Origin: an uncultured Flavobacteriaceae bacterium | GTDB lineage: Bacteria > Bacteroidota > Bacteroidia > Flavobacteriales > Flavobacteriaceae | Length of the DNA stretch: 64,000 nucleotides | Assembly: GCA_943789365.1 (NCBI GenBank) | Contig: CALSTV010000001.1 | Location: 2,108,001-2,172,000, forward strand | Direction of reading: 5' to 3' | In this document: positions 53,674 to 63,968 of the stretch, one piece after another | How the letters are laid out: each line of letters opens with the position of its first letter | How positions within the stretch are numbered: the first letter of the stretch is position 1 | Made by a program: the position numbers and the translations under genes | Notes under the pieces: model-generated | Database searches by the model: none | Told to the model about the DNA's origin: nothing | The model's input: only the letters and a program-made list of their open reading frames with translations

Positions 53674-55080
53674 TTAATTTTTTAATGTTATTGTAAACGG
53701 AGAAGCCGGTAACCCCTCTGCATTTCCGAGATTAACATGTATACCTTCTATTCCTAAATCATCTTCCGAAGCATACCGAACAGCTATGGGTTTTTTCACC
53801 CGTTTGTCTGAAACAACAACGGTGTTTTTTTTGATTTCTGCCACTGCCTCAACAAAGTGCTCACCATCGGCACTGATATAAAATCCACGCAGACGTTTGT
53901 CATCAAGCGTTATTAATCCGCCGCCAATATGCTCAAATGATAGTATGGCTTTTTTAGATGTAACGGTCATCTCTTTTACCATCGGGCCAGAATAAACAAT
54001 GTCTTTTCCATATACATTTGCCAGTGCGGCAAGTGCGAGTCGATGTCCAATAGGTTTTTTTGTGGCGGGATGAATAGGGTGGTTGTCCTGATACCAGTCT
54101 TTTGATAAATCAATCGTTACTGCGAGATGAGAATAGGGAAGGGTCTCTGCAATTTCACGCTGTGCGTTACGGAATGCATGCCAGTTAGCACGTTCGTAGC
54201 GGGCCACTTGCACAAAATAGAATGGAAGTGTTTCGTCTCCCCAACTTTTTCGCCAATCGTTCACCATAGCGGGAAATAATTTTTTCTGCTCTTCTGCACG
54301 TTCGGCGTTGGCCTCTCCTTGGTACCATATAAAACCTTTTACAGGGAAAGGCATTACACTTTTTATCATACGGTTGTAGAGATAAGAAGAGGTGTTTCGT
54401 TTGTTCCAGTTCGGATCTTTAATCGCTATGGGTTCTAAGGCTTCCCAAACAGGATATCCAGCACTCAGAACCTCTGGGCTACACCATGTTTCGGTTACTG
54501 TTCCACCATAACTGCAGTCCAGCAAGCCAACAGGAATATCGAGTTCTTGCTGTAATTCGTTTATAAAAAAATAGCCCACAGCACTCCGCGACGGTGTTGA
54601 TTGTGGGTTTGCCTCGTACCATGTGGTCCCTACAGGCCAGTCTTTCTCTTCAAGAATGTGCGGTACTTTAAACAATCGGACCATTGGGTTTTCGGAAGCG
54701 GCAATGGCTTTTTTACCTGCTTTTGTACCTCCAAGGTGCATCTCCATGTTTGATTGACCAGAAGCAAACCAAACATCTCCAATGAGAATATTCTTAAATT
54801 CTTTTTCAAATCCGTCGGTGGCACTTACCGTCATTGTTTGCGGTATTTTATTCGCCTCCATTGGTGCGAATTGCACACGCCAAACCCCATCTTTTGCAGT
54901 TGTTGTTTTTGTGGTTCCAGCAAACGAAACACTTATTTTTGTGCCATTTCCTGCGCTTCCCCAAACAGGGATTGTGGCCTCGCGTTGCAGTATCATATGA
55001 TCCGAAAATACATCGGGCATTTCTACTGCCTTGGCGTTTTCAAATACAATAAATGCAAAAATCAACATCAATAGTCTCAT
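53674..55080 (-). CDS. Secreted sialate O-acetylesterase-like (SASA) enzyme
   Basis: 468 residues: signal peptide (1-18) and the SASA family start EMPDVFSDHMILQREATIPVWG. The SGNH-like nucleophile motif SGQSNME is at 107-113 (Ser110), then IWYQGEAN in the middle and NHPIHPATKKPIGHRLA near the end, which may carry the catalytic His. Family members remove O-acetyl groups from sialic acids, xylans or other glycans. Directly downstream of a GH92 gene (75-base gap, same strand), it would unblock acetylated side groups for the mannosidases. Confidence 0.88.
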   Translation of the reverse strand: MRLLMLIFAFIVFENAKAVEMPDVFSDHMILQREATIPVWGSAGNGTKISVSFAGTTKTTTAKDGVWRVQFAPMEANKIPQTMTVSATDGFEKEFKNILIGDVWFASGQSNMEMHLGGTKAGKKAIAASENPMVRLFKVPHILEEKDWPVGTTWYEANPQSTPSRSAVGYFFINELQQELDIPVGLLDCSYGGTVTETWCSPEVLSAGYPVWEALEPIAIKDPNWNKRNTSSYLYNRMIKSVMPFPVKGFIWYQGEANAERAEEQKKLFPAMVNDWRKSWGDETLPFYFVQVARYERANWHAFRNAQREIAETLPYSHLAVTIDLSKDWYQDNHPIHPATKKPIGHRLALAALANVYGKDIVYSGPMVKEMTVTSKKAILSFEHIGGGLITLDDKRLRGFYISADGEHFVEAVAEIKKNTVVVSDKRVKKPIAVRYASEDDLGIEGIHVNLGNAEGLPASPFTITLKN

Positions 55081-55154
55081 CGTTATTCTTTTTATTTATT
55101 AAAATTAATTAAAATGTTTCTTGAGCGGGGTCACCATATAACCGCAAAAAATTC

Positions 55155-57413
55155 TTATCTGTTCGTTCCCCAATCCGAAGGAAATTCTCCCATTTCAAAC
55201 TCCAACATTCCACCTTTCATTATATCTTCATGCTTAATGAATGTAAAAGGATACGCTTCACCATTCCATGTAACAGACTGGATATACATATTTTTGGAGG
55301 AGACTTTGTCAGCTCTTATTTCAAAAATTTTTCCATTTTCCATTTTTATTTTGGCATATTTATAATGTGGGGTACCTATTTCATATTGAAGACTTGCAGG
55401 ATTGACAGGATAGAAACCCAATGTTGAAAATATATACCACGAAGACATTTGTCCCATATCCTCATTATTTACAAAACCTTCCGGATTATCAAAATACATT
55501 GTTTGTGTTACTTGCCTTACAAGTTTCTGAGTCTTGTGTGGTGCTCCTACATAATTATAAAGGTAAGGCATCTGATGTCCGGGTTCATCTCCATGTGCAT
55601 ATTTCCCTATGAAACCTGAGATATCAACATGGGATCCACCTGATAGTTTTGTAGTATCACTCATGATCCGATCCAACCATTTCTCGTATTCTTTAGTTCC
55701 TCCCATTCTGTTTATCATGGCTCCCATAGCATGAGGGGTGTATGCCGAATATGCCCATATATTTCCTGACACATAATTCCGTTGCAGGTCATCCCAACTT
55801 GTCAGGTCCATAGCTAACCATGATCCATCCAAAAGCTTAGGCCATAGAAATTGTTCTTTTTCATTATAAAGCTCCAAAAAACCGAGCGAACGTTTCTCAA
55901 AAAGAGCAGCATCTGCTGTCCTTCCAAGTTTACTCGCCACTCTAGCAATTGTCCAATCATAGTAGTTCTGTTCTGTGGTTTTAGATACTGAGCACCCTAT
56001 TTCTCCAGGAATAAATCCATCTTTACTGTAATACTCCATCCCATTTACATCATAATTGAGACTATGTTTCTCCGATGAAAAAGCGGCTACTTTAATCGCG
56101 TCGTAGGCTTCTTCACTATCAATCCCTGGAATGTCTTTAAGAATAGCTTCGGCAACAGGTGCTACGGCATTGTAACCAATCATCGTATTATTGTCATATC
56201 CATTCAGTTCCCACCCAGGTAGTCCAACTTTAGAAACCGTATGTCTTGAGATCAATGAATTCACAAAATCACGGGTTTTAGCGTGTTCAATTATTGTATA
56301 AAGAGGATGTAGTGCTCTATACGTATCCCAAATAGAAAAATTACTGTACTGATCAAAGTCAGAATGAAAGCGTTTTCCTTCCACAATGTAGTTTCCATCC
56401 ACATCAGAAATACTATTGGGTGAAATAAAAGAATGATACATTGCTGTATAAAACATACGCTTTTCTTCCTCTGAACCAGAAACGGTAATTTTACTTAATT
56501 TTTCATTCCATCTATTTTCAGCCAAATCAAGTGCACCTGCAAAAGTCAAATTTTTAGCTTCTGCCTGATAATTCCTTTTTGCTCCATCGTAATCAACAAA
56601 TGAAAGTGCTACTTTTACTTCTACCGATTCTCCGTTGGATACATCAAATCGAACAAAAGACTTCGTGTTCGGCCCATTAACAACGACCTCATCTTCTTTT
56701 ACTGAATCATTTAATGCCAGCTTGTTCTCTAAAAAAGGTTTGGAAAATTTTGCATAAAAATAAACTTTTCGATTGCCTTCAGAAGCTCCAATTGAATGTT
56801 TAAATCCAATGATCTCGGTATCTGAGATAAACTCTAATCCTGTATTGATAATAGCACCCGTCATCAAATGTGTGGGATCGATTATTACATTAAGGGTGTC
56901 TCCTTTAAGGCAAGTATATTTGTGAACGCCTACCCTTGGTGTGGCTGTTAATTCTACCTGAATATTATAATCTTCAAGAAACACAGCATAATAACCAGCC
57001 CTTGCAGATTCATTTTTATGTGAAAATCTAGAACGATAACCAGCATCCGGATCGCTCTCAATCCCTGCAGAGAGCTGAGGTATCCCGGTTGTGGGCATGA
57101 ATAAGATATCCCCCAATCCTGTTAGTCCTGAACCACTAATATGATTATGAGCAAAACCTTTAATAATAGTATCACTGTAATGATATCCAGCACACCAATC
57201 CCAATTCTTAAAACCGTTTGTTGGACTCAACTGAATCATACCAAATGGAGTAGTTGCTCCTGGAAATGTATGCGAATGTCCACTAGTTCCTATCATTGGA
57301 TTCACATATTGACCCAACGCTACCTCAGATTTCTGAGCATTGGCGTGTATAGAAAAGCTTAATAAAGCAATTATAAAACCTAAATTTATGATCGTTTTTT
57401 TTATGAATTGCAT
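55155..57413 (-). CDS. GH92 alpha-mannosidase, canonical type
   Basis: 752 residues with signal peptide (ending SIHANAQ). It has the full GH92 signature: GQYVNPMIGTSGHSHTFPGA, PFGMIQLSPTNG, GFAHNHISGSG, FSIWDTYRALHPL, GDEPGHQMPYLYNYVGAPHK and NEDMGQMSSWYIFSTLGFYP. These include the Ca-binding and acid/base regions. This is the closest of the three GH92 proteins to well-studied alpha-1,2-mannosidases, although linkage cannot be assigned. It lies upstream of the acetylesterase gene and 80 bases from the WbsX-like gene. Confidence 0.92.
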   Translation of the reverse strand: MQFIKKTIINLGFIIALLSFSIHANAQKSEVALGQYVNPMIGTSGHSHTFPGATTPFGMIQLSPTNGFKNWDWCAGYHYSDTIIKGFAHNHISGSGLTGLGDILFMPTTGIPQLSAGIESDPDAGYRSRFSHKNESARAGYYAVFLEDYNIQVELTATPRVGVHKYTCLKGDTLNVIIDPTHLMTGAIINTGLEFISDTEIIGFKHSIGASEGNRKVYFYAKFSKPFLENKLALNDSVKEDEVVVNGPNTKSFVRFDVSNGESVEVKVALSFVDYDGAKRNYQAEAKNLTFAGALDLAENRWNEKLSKITVSGSEEEKRMFYTAMYHSFISPNSISDVDGNYIVEGKRFHSDFDQYSNFSIWDTYRALHPLYTIIEHAKTRDFVNSLISRHTVSKVGLPGWELNGYDNNTMIGYNAVAPVAEAILKDIPGIDSEEAYDAIKVAAFSSEKHSLNYDVNGMEYYSKDGFIPGEIGCSVSKTTEQNYYDWTIARVASKLGRTADAALFEKRSLGFLELYNEKEQFLWPKLLDGSWLAMDLTSWDDLQRNYVSGNIWAYSAYTPHAMGAMINRMGGTKEYEKWLDRIMSDTTKLSGGSHVDISGFIGKYAHGDEPGHQMPYLYNYVGAPHKTQKLVRQVTQTMYFDNPEGFVNNEDMGQMSSWYIFSTLGFYPVNPASLQYEIGTPHYKYAKIKMENGKIFEIRADKVSSKNMYIQSVTWNGEAYPFTFIKHEDIMKGGMLEFEMGEFPSDWGTNR

Positions 57414-57492
57414 AGTTGTTTTTTCTTATTCTTTAGCGTTTTATAATTACTCAATCTCTTTTTTATGTTGATGGTTTTTTATAACACTGATA

Positions 57493-58674
57493 TTATTTTG
57501 TACCGTGTTTTTTTACACCGAAGACTTCTCGAATGCATTCGAGTTTCATGTAGGTGTCGCCCTTTGCTGGAGCTATAAAGCTACCTTCTCCGAATTCATT
57601 CCACGCGTAAATCGTAAATGCCTTTTGTAAACTTCCGTCAGGCAGTGGTATTCCCATTTGCGGCATATTTTCAAGATCCGTCGCCATTCTCTCTAGCTCG
57701 GTCTTCCATTCATTTCGTGTTGGGAACTTAAAAGTACCTCGCTCAAGAGGATAGTCCCAAGGCGTCGGATCCCAACTAGAACCAAGGACAGGCATGTAAG
57801 GAATTTCGTCGAACTTATGGCCTGATCTGAGCTGAATTAGGAAATTTGCTAACCATGAATAATCGTATGGCATTTTCATATCTTTGGGCATTCCCTTAGG
57901 AAGATCCATATAATCGCCTGTAAAGTCAAACACATCCTTTGCCCAGTGATTTTCCCATACCATAGGCCCAATACCACCACCGCATATCAGCAATTCTCCA
58001 AGACCTGCATCTCTTGCTTCTTGCCTAAGGTATTCGATCCACTGCTCAACGGTTTCTATTTTTCCGCCGCAGTCTTTTAATAGGTGTCCTATACTATGGA
58101 TTTTTATTACAGGCTTGCCACCAACCTTGAGATGGCTTGGGTGTTGCATCGCTTTGATCCAGAGTTCAACGCATTCTCTCCAGAATATAAACTCATCCAT
58201 CATAAAAGGCGGATGGTTACAAACTTCAACGTAAAACTTCATTCGATGGGCCTCGGGTGAATTCATAAAGTACGTCAGCCCATCATTGAGCTTGGGGTTG
58301 TGCAAAGAATCAGTTTTGATATTTTTATGATAGGGATACCAGAGCATTAGGAAAAAATCCAGGCCATGTTCCGAGGCAGCAATAATCTCTTTGTCCATTG
58401 TTTCCTGATTGTTGTCAACCCCCAATAGCGGAGTTCTCTCAGGGTAGTCTTCCAGCCAGTTATGACCGTCAGCAAAATCATGCCATTTATTCAGTATCTC
58501 CGGTGTGTTGGGCCACCAACCAGCATAATAGTTCGCGCCAACCAGCACATTTCTGGCAGCTTCAGAGCTAGGCTCGATTGTATATTCAAAAGCTGTTTTT
58601 TGTTCGGTATTACAGCCAACGATGAAACTTAAAAACAAACACAATGCAATTCGTATACAGTTATTCTTTTTCAT
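57493..58674 (-). CDS. GH99/WbsX-like lipoprotein hydrolase
   Basis: 393 residues with lipobox SFIVGC (Cys21). The barrel-type sequence NVLVGANYYAGWW, FFLMLWYPYHKN, KFYVEVCNHPPFMM and YAWNEFGEGSFIAPAKGDTY fits the WbsX/GH99-like superfamily. Some of its members are endo-acting on alpha-mannans or act on rhamnose-containing chains. Being anchored by lipid and located between two GH92 genes, it could cut internal linkages to produce chains for the exo-acting enzymes (inference). The final AWNEFGEG carries likely catalytic acids. It is not annotated further for lack of a close known relative. Confidence 0.7.
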   Translation of the reverse strand: MKKNNCIRIALCLFLSFIVGCNTEQKTAFEYTIEPSSEAARNVLVGANYYAGWWPNTPEILNKWHDFADGHNWLEDYPERTPLLGVDNNQETMDKEIIAASEHGLDFFLMLWYPYHKNIKTDSLHNPKLNDGLTYFMNSPEAHRMKFYVEVCNHPPFMMDEFIFWRECVELWIKAMQHPSHLKVGGKPVIKIHSIGHLLKDCGGKIETVEQWIEYLRQEARDAGLGELLICGGGIGPMVWENHWAKDVFDFTGDYMDLPKGMPKDMKMPYDYSWLANFLIQLRSGHKFDEIPYMPVLGSSWDPTPWDYPLERGTFKFPTRNEWKTELERMATDLENMPQMGIPLPDGSLQKAFTIYAWNEFGEGSFIAPAKGDTYMKLECIREVFGVKKHGTK

Positions 58675-58685
58675 AATTCTCTTAC

Positions 58686-61067
58686 TTAAAATTTCTCATC
58701 TATCATTGATGGTGGAAGGTCATTCTCTGCACTTCCCCATGCTTTATTGGGAGTATTTCCCATTTCAAATTCGAGTACAGCATCGGCACTAAAAATAGCA
58801 GCATGTTCCAAATAATTTTTGGTGTATGTTGCTCCATTTAATGTTAAAGACTGGATGTACATATTCTCATCAGACACATTATTGGCTTTGATGGTAAGTG
58901 TTCCATTCGGGTGATTCACCTTCGTATTTTTAAACATAGGTGTTCCTATATAATAGAGTCCGTCACCATGTGTTGCAGAATAGAATCCTAGGGAACTCAA
59001 GACATACCATGCAGACATTTGCCCAATGTCATCGTTTCCATGCATCCCGTCTGGTTTTGATAAATAGAGCGATTTTTGTACGGTATGTACCCATTTTTGT
59101 GTTTTCCACGGTTGCCCCACAGCATTGTACATATAGATGGTGTGGTGGTTAGGTTCGTTGCAATGTGCATATTGACCTATCATTCCTTTTGGGTTCAAAT
59201 CCGGTGCTCCTTTTCCACCAGTATGTATGATGGATGGACGTATAAATAATGAATCCAATTGCTCTATAAAAGTTTCTTTACCTCCCATGAGTTGTGCCAA
59301 ACCTCGGGTATCATGTGGTACAAAAAATGTCCACTGATAAGCCGTACCTTCACAGTAATCGTCTCCTTCGTGGTAGTGTGTGGTAAGTACCGGATCGAAA
59401 GGGTCTCTCCAGCTCCCATCGGCATGTTTCGGACGCAATAATTTAGTAGAATCATCATAGAGTTTTTTATAACCTGATGCCCTGTGGATATAGTAGTCGT
59501 AATCTTCTTTTTCTCCCAAGTTTTTGGAAAGCTGTGCCAAACTCCAGTCGCTGTAATTAAATTCTAGGGACTTTGCAGCGGCATTGATATCCAATTCACA
59601 TGGAATATAACCGTCATATTTCTTATACAACTCAGTTCCCTTATACATACAGTTTCCTGGCGAATACCCAAAGTTGTCTACATTAGCAGATACTTTCATG
59701 GCCTCGTAAAGGGCATCTACATCATAATCACGAACCCCTTTGCTATATACATCAGCAATAACAGAGTGGGCGGGTAGACCTATCATTGTCCAATTCTCAA
59801 TACCTGCACCTGTCCATTGCGGCAGTTGCCCGAAATTATTGTAATGCTCCAAAAAAGTGTCCATCATTTCATTAGAAATGTCAGGTCTGAGTATGGTTAT
59901 CAAAGGGATCTGCGCTCTAAATATATCCCAAAGAGATAAGGCTCCAGCAAAATAGGTAAAGTCAGCTTGGTGTACTTTGTTGTCAGAGCTTCGAAAACGT
60001 CCGTCAACATCAGAATAGGTTTGTGGATAAAACAAGGAGCGGTACAGCATCGTGTAAAACATTCCTTTATTAGCCACATTATCATCGTTCACTTCAATTG
60101 CAGAAAGTTCTTTCTCCCATTTGTTTTGGGAATTCTTTTTGACATCCTCGAAACTCCAAGTTGTGATTTCTGCTTCAAGGTTTTTCTGTGCTCCTTCAGT
60201 ATCAACTGGGGATATTCCTACACGTGCCAAAACAGGCGAATCATCGGTGTTTTCAAATTCAAGCAGTATTTTTACATCTTGTCCTTTCAAACTACTTTTA
60301 CCTTTTACGGCTTTGTTGTTGTTAAATAATTTGTAGTTTTTAATGGGTTTTGAAAATTCGGCATAAAAGTGAGCATTCACTCCTTTTAACCAGCCATTCG
60401 AGATTCGGTAGCCTCTGATTGTTTTTTCATCTAAGACTTCAATGTTCGCTATTTGTATCGTATCATAATTCTCTTCTACGCAAACAGAACATCCCGCATT
60501 ATGGCCATGTTTTAAATCTATGACCAGCTGCTGATTGGTTCCTTTAGGATAGCTATATTGGTGCATACCACTACGGTTGGTAGCTGTAAGTTCAACATCA
60601 ATATCTGAATCAAGCAGTTTTACTTTATAATATGCAGGTTCTATTTCTTCCTGTTCATGTGAGAATTCCGATTGAACCTGAGCTGGGAAATTTGCTGCAT
60701 TGAGCAAGCCGTCTTTGTTAAGTGGAAAAAACATAATGTCCTTAAAGTCTCCACAGCCACAACCTGACATGTGTGTGTGACTAAAACCAAGAATTTTGGG
60801 AGTCTCTTCCATGCCGTACATCTGTCTGGCAGCCTTGTCGTATTTATATCCAGAATTGTTTAAAGCCATATCTGGCCCTAGTTGTACCATTCCATAGGGA
60901 ACTGAGGCAACGGGCATTAAATTGGCATCACCTCCTGTACCAATAGCACAATCGACATACTCAATTTTACTTTCGTTTTTTGAATTGCACGATAGTACTG
61001 TGATCGCAAAAAAGGTCATTAAAAAATAATAACCTACATGCTTTAAAAATTCCTTTTTATTCTTCAT
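58686..61067 (-). CDS. GH92 alpha-mannosidase-family lipoprotein
   Basis: 793 residues with lipobox ITVLSC (Cys27). GH92 motifs: YVDCAIGTGGDANLMPVASV, PYGMVQLGPDM, GFSHTHMSGCG, LSLWDIFRAQIPL, CNEPNHHTIYMYNAVGQPWK and NDDIGQMSAWYVLSSLGFYS. The glutamate in CNEPNHH replaces the GDEPGHQ context of the canonical enzyme, so a different linkage or substrate is likely. It lies 11 bases upstream of the WbsX-like gene, on the same transcript. The lipid anchor suggests surface or periplasmic trimming. Confidence 0.9.
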   Translation of the reverse strand: MKNKKEFLKHVGYYFLMTFFAITVLSCNSKNESKIEYVDCAIGTGGDANLMPVASVPYGMVQLGPDMALNNSGYKYDKAARQMYGMEETPKILGFSHTHMSGCGCGDFKDIMFFPLNKDGLLNAANFPAQVQSEFSHEQEEIEPAYYKVKLLDSDIDVELTATNRSGMHQYSYPKGTNQQLVIDLKHGHNAGCSVCVEENYDTIQIANIEVLDEKTIRGYRISNGWLKGVNAHFYAEFSKPIKNYKLFNNNKAVKGKSSLKGQDVKILLEFENTDDSPVLARVGISPVDTEGAQKNLEAEITTWSFEDVKKNSQNKWEKELSAIEVNDDNVANKGMFYTMLYRSLFYPQTYSDVDGRFRSSDNKVHQADFTYFAGALSLWDIFRAQIPLITILRPDISNEMMDTFLEHYNNFGQLPQWTGAGIENWTMIGLPAHSVIADVYSKGVRDYDVDALYEAMKVSANVDNFGYSPGNCMYKGTELYKKYDGYIPCELDINAAAKSLEFNYSDWSLAQLSKNLGEKEDYDYYIHRASGYKKLYDDSTKLLRPKHADGSWRDPFDPVLTTHYHEGDDYCEGTAYQWTFFVPHDTRGLAQLMGGKETFIEQLDSLFIRPSIIHTGGKGAPDLNPKGMIGQYAHCNEPNHHTIYMYNAVGQPWKTQKWVHTVQKSLYLSKPDGMHGNDDIGQMSAWYVLSSLGFYSATHGDGLYYIGTPMFKNTKVNHPNGTLTIKANNVSDENMYIQSLTLNGATYTKNYLEHAAIFSADAVLEFEMGNTPNKAWGSAENDLPPSMIDEKF

Positions 61068-61145
61068 TTTTTTAATTTTTTAAATTCTATTCTCTCGTTC
61101 CCAACTAGTTTAGGCACTTCTGAATATGACGTCTATAAATAAGGC

Positions 61146-61195
61146 AAAATGCCTGCAAGGAAACGCAAATAGCTTTTGTTTCTTGCAGGCATTTT
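61146..61195 (-). terminator. Hairpin terminator after the DUF6259 gene
   Basis: AAAATGCCTGCAAGGAAAC (61146-61164) pairs with GTTTCTTGCAGGCATTTT (61178-61195) with one bulged base. It lies 11 bases after the stop at 61206. The T-tract on the minus strand is short (TTTT then GCC), so it may be only a partial stop. Confidence 0.7.
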
Positions 61196-61205
61196 AATTG
61201 AAAAT

Positions 61206-63518
61206 TTATTTTAAGTATGACAACATCACCGCACTTAAGGCAGGGATTTTAATGGTGATTTTTCCATCTTCAGCATTTGTACCCGTGGCATTGTTTGCAT
61301 CGTAATGGATTTTCACATCTTTTAAAGCGGATACATCAATTGTAATTTCTTGTGCTTCAGCTAAATAGTTTGCAAAAAACTGTGCATTTCTCCCATTCTG
61401 ACTTTGCCAGTTTGAAGTAAGTACAGATTGAAAATTGATAGGAAGTCCAGCAGGTTTTGTCAGCATTGGAATAGCGTTTGTTCCTTCAAATTCCAAAGGT
61501 TTTTGCATACGCCCCGTTACGATATAGTCTAATCCTGCTTTTTTACGCCAAGCATTCAGGTTATTAATCAACGTTTTCATGTGCATCTGGTTAGGAATTG
61601 GATAGTCCCAGTTTGAATTCCATGATTCAATCATATCTCCATTTCCGCGAAGTACCACTGTAAACATATCTCCTGAAACAAAAGCCAAGGTCAAACGCTG
61701 CATCATATTCAAAGGACTTTTTTCTAAATCAATAGCCATTTCAAATGAATTCTGATTCCCCATAAAACCATTAAGGTATTCATGATTCACATATTGATAC
61801 GCTGGCACAGGTGTTCCAAAAGTAAAGTTTATAGCTGCTCTATTGTCATTGAACAATAAATAAGGCATAAATGGTTCTGCCGCAGCCGCCTCACAACCCA
61901 ATAATGCTTTTCGTTTGGATGCTTTTAATACAGGCATCAATGCCTTGTACAACTTGTCCATGGCTGATGCTTGCCATGCTCCAGGACCATAAGGATGTCC
62001 GTGTTTGGTATCGTAGCAAGCATAACTTGAACCTCCTAGGTTTTGGTCGAAATATTGAATATAATCTACATCACCTTTTTCTACCATTTTAGTGACTTCA
62101 CCAAGCACTACATCGGTTACAAACTGGTTGGCTGGACACATATCATAGCCAAAACGTTGTCCTCTGAGAAATACAGGAGAGGCACATACGTTGACTTCAG
62201 AATACTCGCCATTTGGTGCTTTTTTCATGATGCTTTCCAAACCTAACTCATTGAATTCTTTTGTTTTATTGTAAGTAGTGTCGGTATAACTTTGGATGGT
62301 ATAGCCCATACCACTTGCATACAATCCGATATAATTACCCTTGTCGTGCAAACCTTTTACAAATTTGTCGAAGTTTTCAGTACCACCGTAAGGGGGCCAA
62401 ACATAAGGAGGAGCCCAAGGGGCAGATCCTTCCCAGTGCATCAATAATGACATCACCTTACTGTCGAAAGCACCGCCTAGATTTTCTAGTATTGGTAGTG
62501 CGTTGGTATAAGGGTATAGTGCATTCGGAGGCATGGTACCATCATTTGTATCATGTTCTCCTCTTACTGGATACGTTACTACAACTGGCGAATCAAAATA
62601 CCAGTCTGGTAAGTTTTTATTGTCAACCAATTTTGCAGGGCGCGGGATCTTTGAAGATTCTGACCAATCTCTGTAGATATCGGCAGCATCGTACCAATCA
62701 CCATCAAAAGTTCCGAGTACTACATCATAAGGCAATGTATAGGTTCCTTTGCCTACGCCTTCAGTAAAGAGGTGGTATTCCAACTTAATTCCATTCTCAC
62801 CTGCTTTGCAGTATTCAATTCCTTTTACGTGGGCTGCGTCGTCATGGGTTGCCATATACAAACTTGCTTTGGGAGCGTAATATGCCATAAATTGCATTTG
62901 AGCAGAAGAAGGGTACAAGCCTATCCATCCTAACATATACGGATGTTCGATAGGGCGGTATTTTCTGACTCCTGTTTCACGCACTTCCATATCTTCTACA
63001 ACGACACCTTCTTGTGCTGGCCAAAAAAGGCGACTGTCTCCACCTGTAGCTACCAAGTCGTTTGGCACGACTACATTTGGAAAATCGATATAATCCATCA
63101 AATAAGGAGTGTTATTTTCTATCTCAATATTCCAGTTCATAAATGGGGAATCTTCCGATACATCAACCGTTACCAAAGCCGTAAAATCATAGCCTTCAAA
63201 ACCTGAATAGGCAATGCTTATTTTTCCATTTGATTGTTTGATTTCACATACTTTCGCCGAATTACTATTGACTTTGATCATCTTTCCACCTTGATTTCTA
63301 TCGAGGAAGTTGATTTCAAACAAGGCTGCTTTCGCATTGTCTAGGACAATCATGTTTTTGCCATTTTTTTCGATGGCTTCGATGGCTCCGTTTTCTTTGT
63401 TGATTGCAAGTTTGTAAAACTCATTTTCAAAAAGGTTAGGATTTTTACAATTTTCTACACAGCTAGAAAAGAGTAGGGCTACAGCCACTAGCATTAGGGA
63501 TTTATACATGGTCTTCAT
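61206..63518 (-). CDS. DUF6259 secreted glycoside-hydrolase-like lipoprotein
   Basis: Start at ATG 63518 preferred (MKTMYKSLMLVAVALLFSSC, with lipobox LLFSSC); the frame is open to 63548, but that part overlaps the sulfatase relic. The 770-residue body begins with a sandwich domain (FYKLAINKENGAIEAIEKNG). A barrel-like middle region follows (VMSLLMHWEGSAPW, YIQYFDQNLGGSSYACYDTK, ALLGCEAAAAEPFMPY), typical of DUF6259 proteins that resemble GH-type alpha-galactosidase barrels. The FDQNLGG aspartate and GCEAAA glutamate are candidate catalytic residues. Activity is unknown; it lies upstream of the GH92/WbsX genes. Confidence 0.78.
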   Translation of the reverse strand: MKTMYKSLMLVAVALLFSSCVENCKNPNLFENEFYKLAINKENGAIEAIEKNGKNMIVLDNAKAALFEINFLDRNQGGKMIKVNSNSAKVCEIKQSNGKISIAYSGFEGYDFTALVTVDVSEDSPFMNWNIEIENNTPYLMDYIDFPNVVVPNDLVATGGDSRLFWPAQEGVVVEDMEVRETGVRKYRPIEHPYMLGWIGLYPSSAQMQFMAYYAPKASLYMATHDDAAHVKGIEYCKAGENGIKLEYHLFTEGVGKGTYTLPYDVVLGTFDGDWYDAADIYRDWSESSKIPRPAKLVDNKNLPDWYFDSPVVVTYPVRGEHDTNDGTMPPNALYPYTNALPILENLGGAFDSKVMSLLMHWEGSAPWAPPYVWPPYGGTENFDKFVKGLHDKGNYIGLYASGMGYTIQSYTDTTYNKTKEFNELGLESIMKKAPNGEYSEVNVCASPVFLRGQRFGYDMCPANQFVTDVVLGEVTKMVEKGDVDYIQYFDQNLGGSSYACYDTKHGHPYGPGAWQASAMDKLYKALMPVLKASKRKALLGCEAAAAEPFMPYLLFNDNRAAINFTFGTPVPAYQYVNHEYLNGFMGNQNSFEMAIDLEKSPLNMMQRLTLAFVSGDMFTVVLRGNGDMIESWNSNWDYPIPNQMHMKTLINNLNAWRKKAGLDYIVTGRMQKPLEFEGTNAIPMLTKPAGLPINFQSVLTSNWQSQNGRNAQFFANYLAEAQEITIDVSALKDVKIHYDANNATGTNAEDGKITIKIPALSAVMLSYLK

Positions 63519-63540
63519 TGGTTTAATTATGATTTTAATT

Positions 63541-63968
63541 TTATTCAATTACACTAGCTGACTTTTCCTCGTACAGCAATTCAATTTCTTTGATTTTTCT
63601 ATTTTTTATTCGTTCTAAGAGAAGCCTTGTTTCTTGTGCATTTGGCATTCTTTCAGGGATTAGGCTTTTCGTATTTGATTTTTTATAAGATCAATAGGGC
63701 GTCCCAATATTTCTCCTGTATGCCCTTTCACACCTAGGTTGACATTTTCAAGTCCACAGAGAAGTGTTATCTCATTTTTGCTTACCATGGTGTCGTCATA
63801 TTTGCGCATCCATGCAAGTGATTTTTCAAATAGCTCTTGCCTGATTTCTGTATAATTTGGGTCGGAAAATATAAACACCAGATTGGGTTTTGTTTTTTGA
63901 CCATATACCTTTGAAAAAAGGAATAGGGTACACATGAATAGCTTTAGGAAATTGGAAATTAGTTTCAT
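63541..63968 (-). pseudogene. Sulfatase relic with large internal deletion
   Basis: The frame 63968-63660 starts with a signal peptide (ending SKVYGQ) and the sulfatase opening KTKPNLVFIFSD. It then jumps directly to a sulfatase C-terminus (YTEIRQELFEKSLAWMRKYD, GLENVNLGVKGHTGEILGRP). The central 400 or so residues, with the C-x-P-x-R site, are absent. After GRPIDLIKNQIRKA it stops; another frame continues LIPERMPNAQETRLLLERIK to a stop at 63541. At least one deletion and one frameshift are thus present. It is not a functional sulfatase. Confidence 0.8.
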
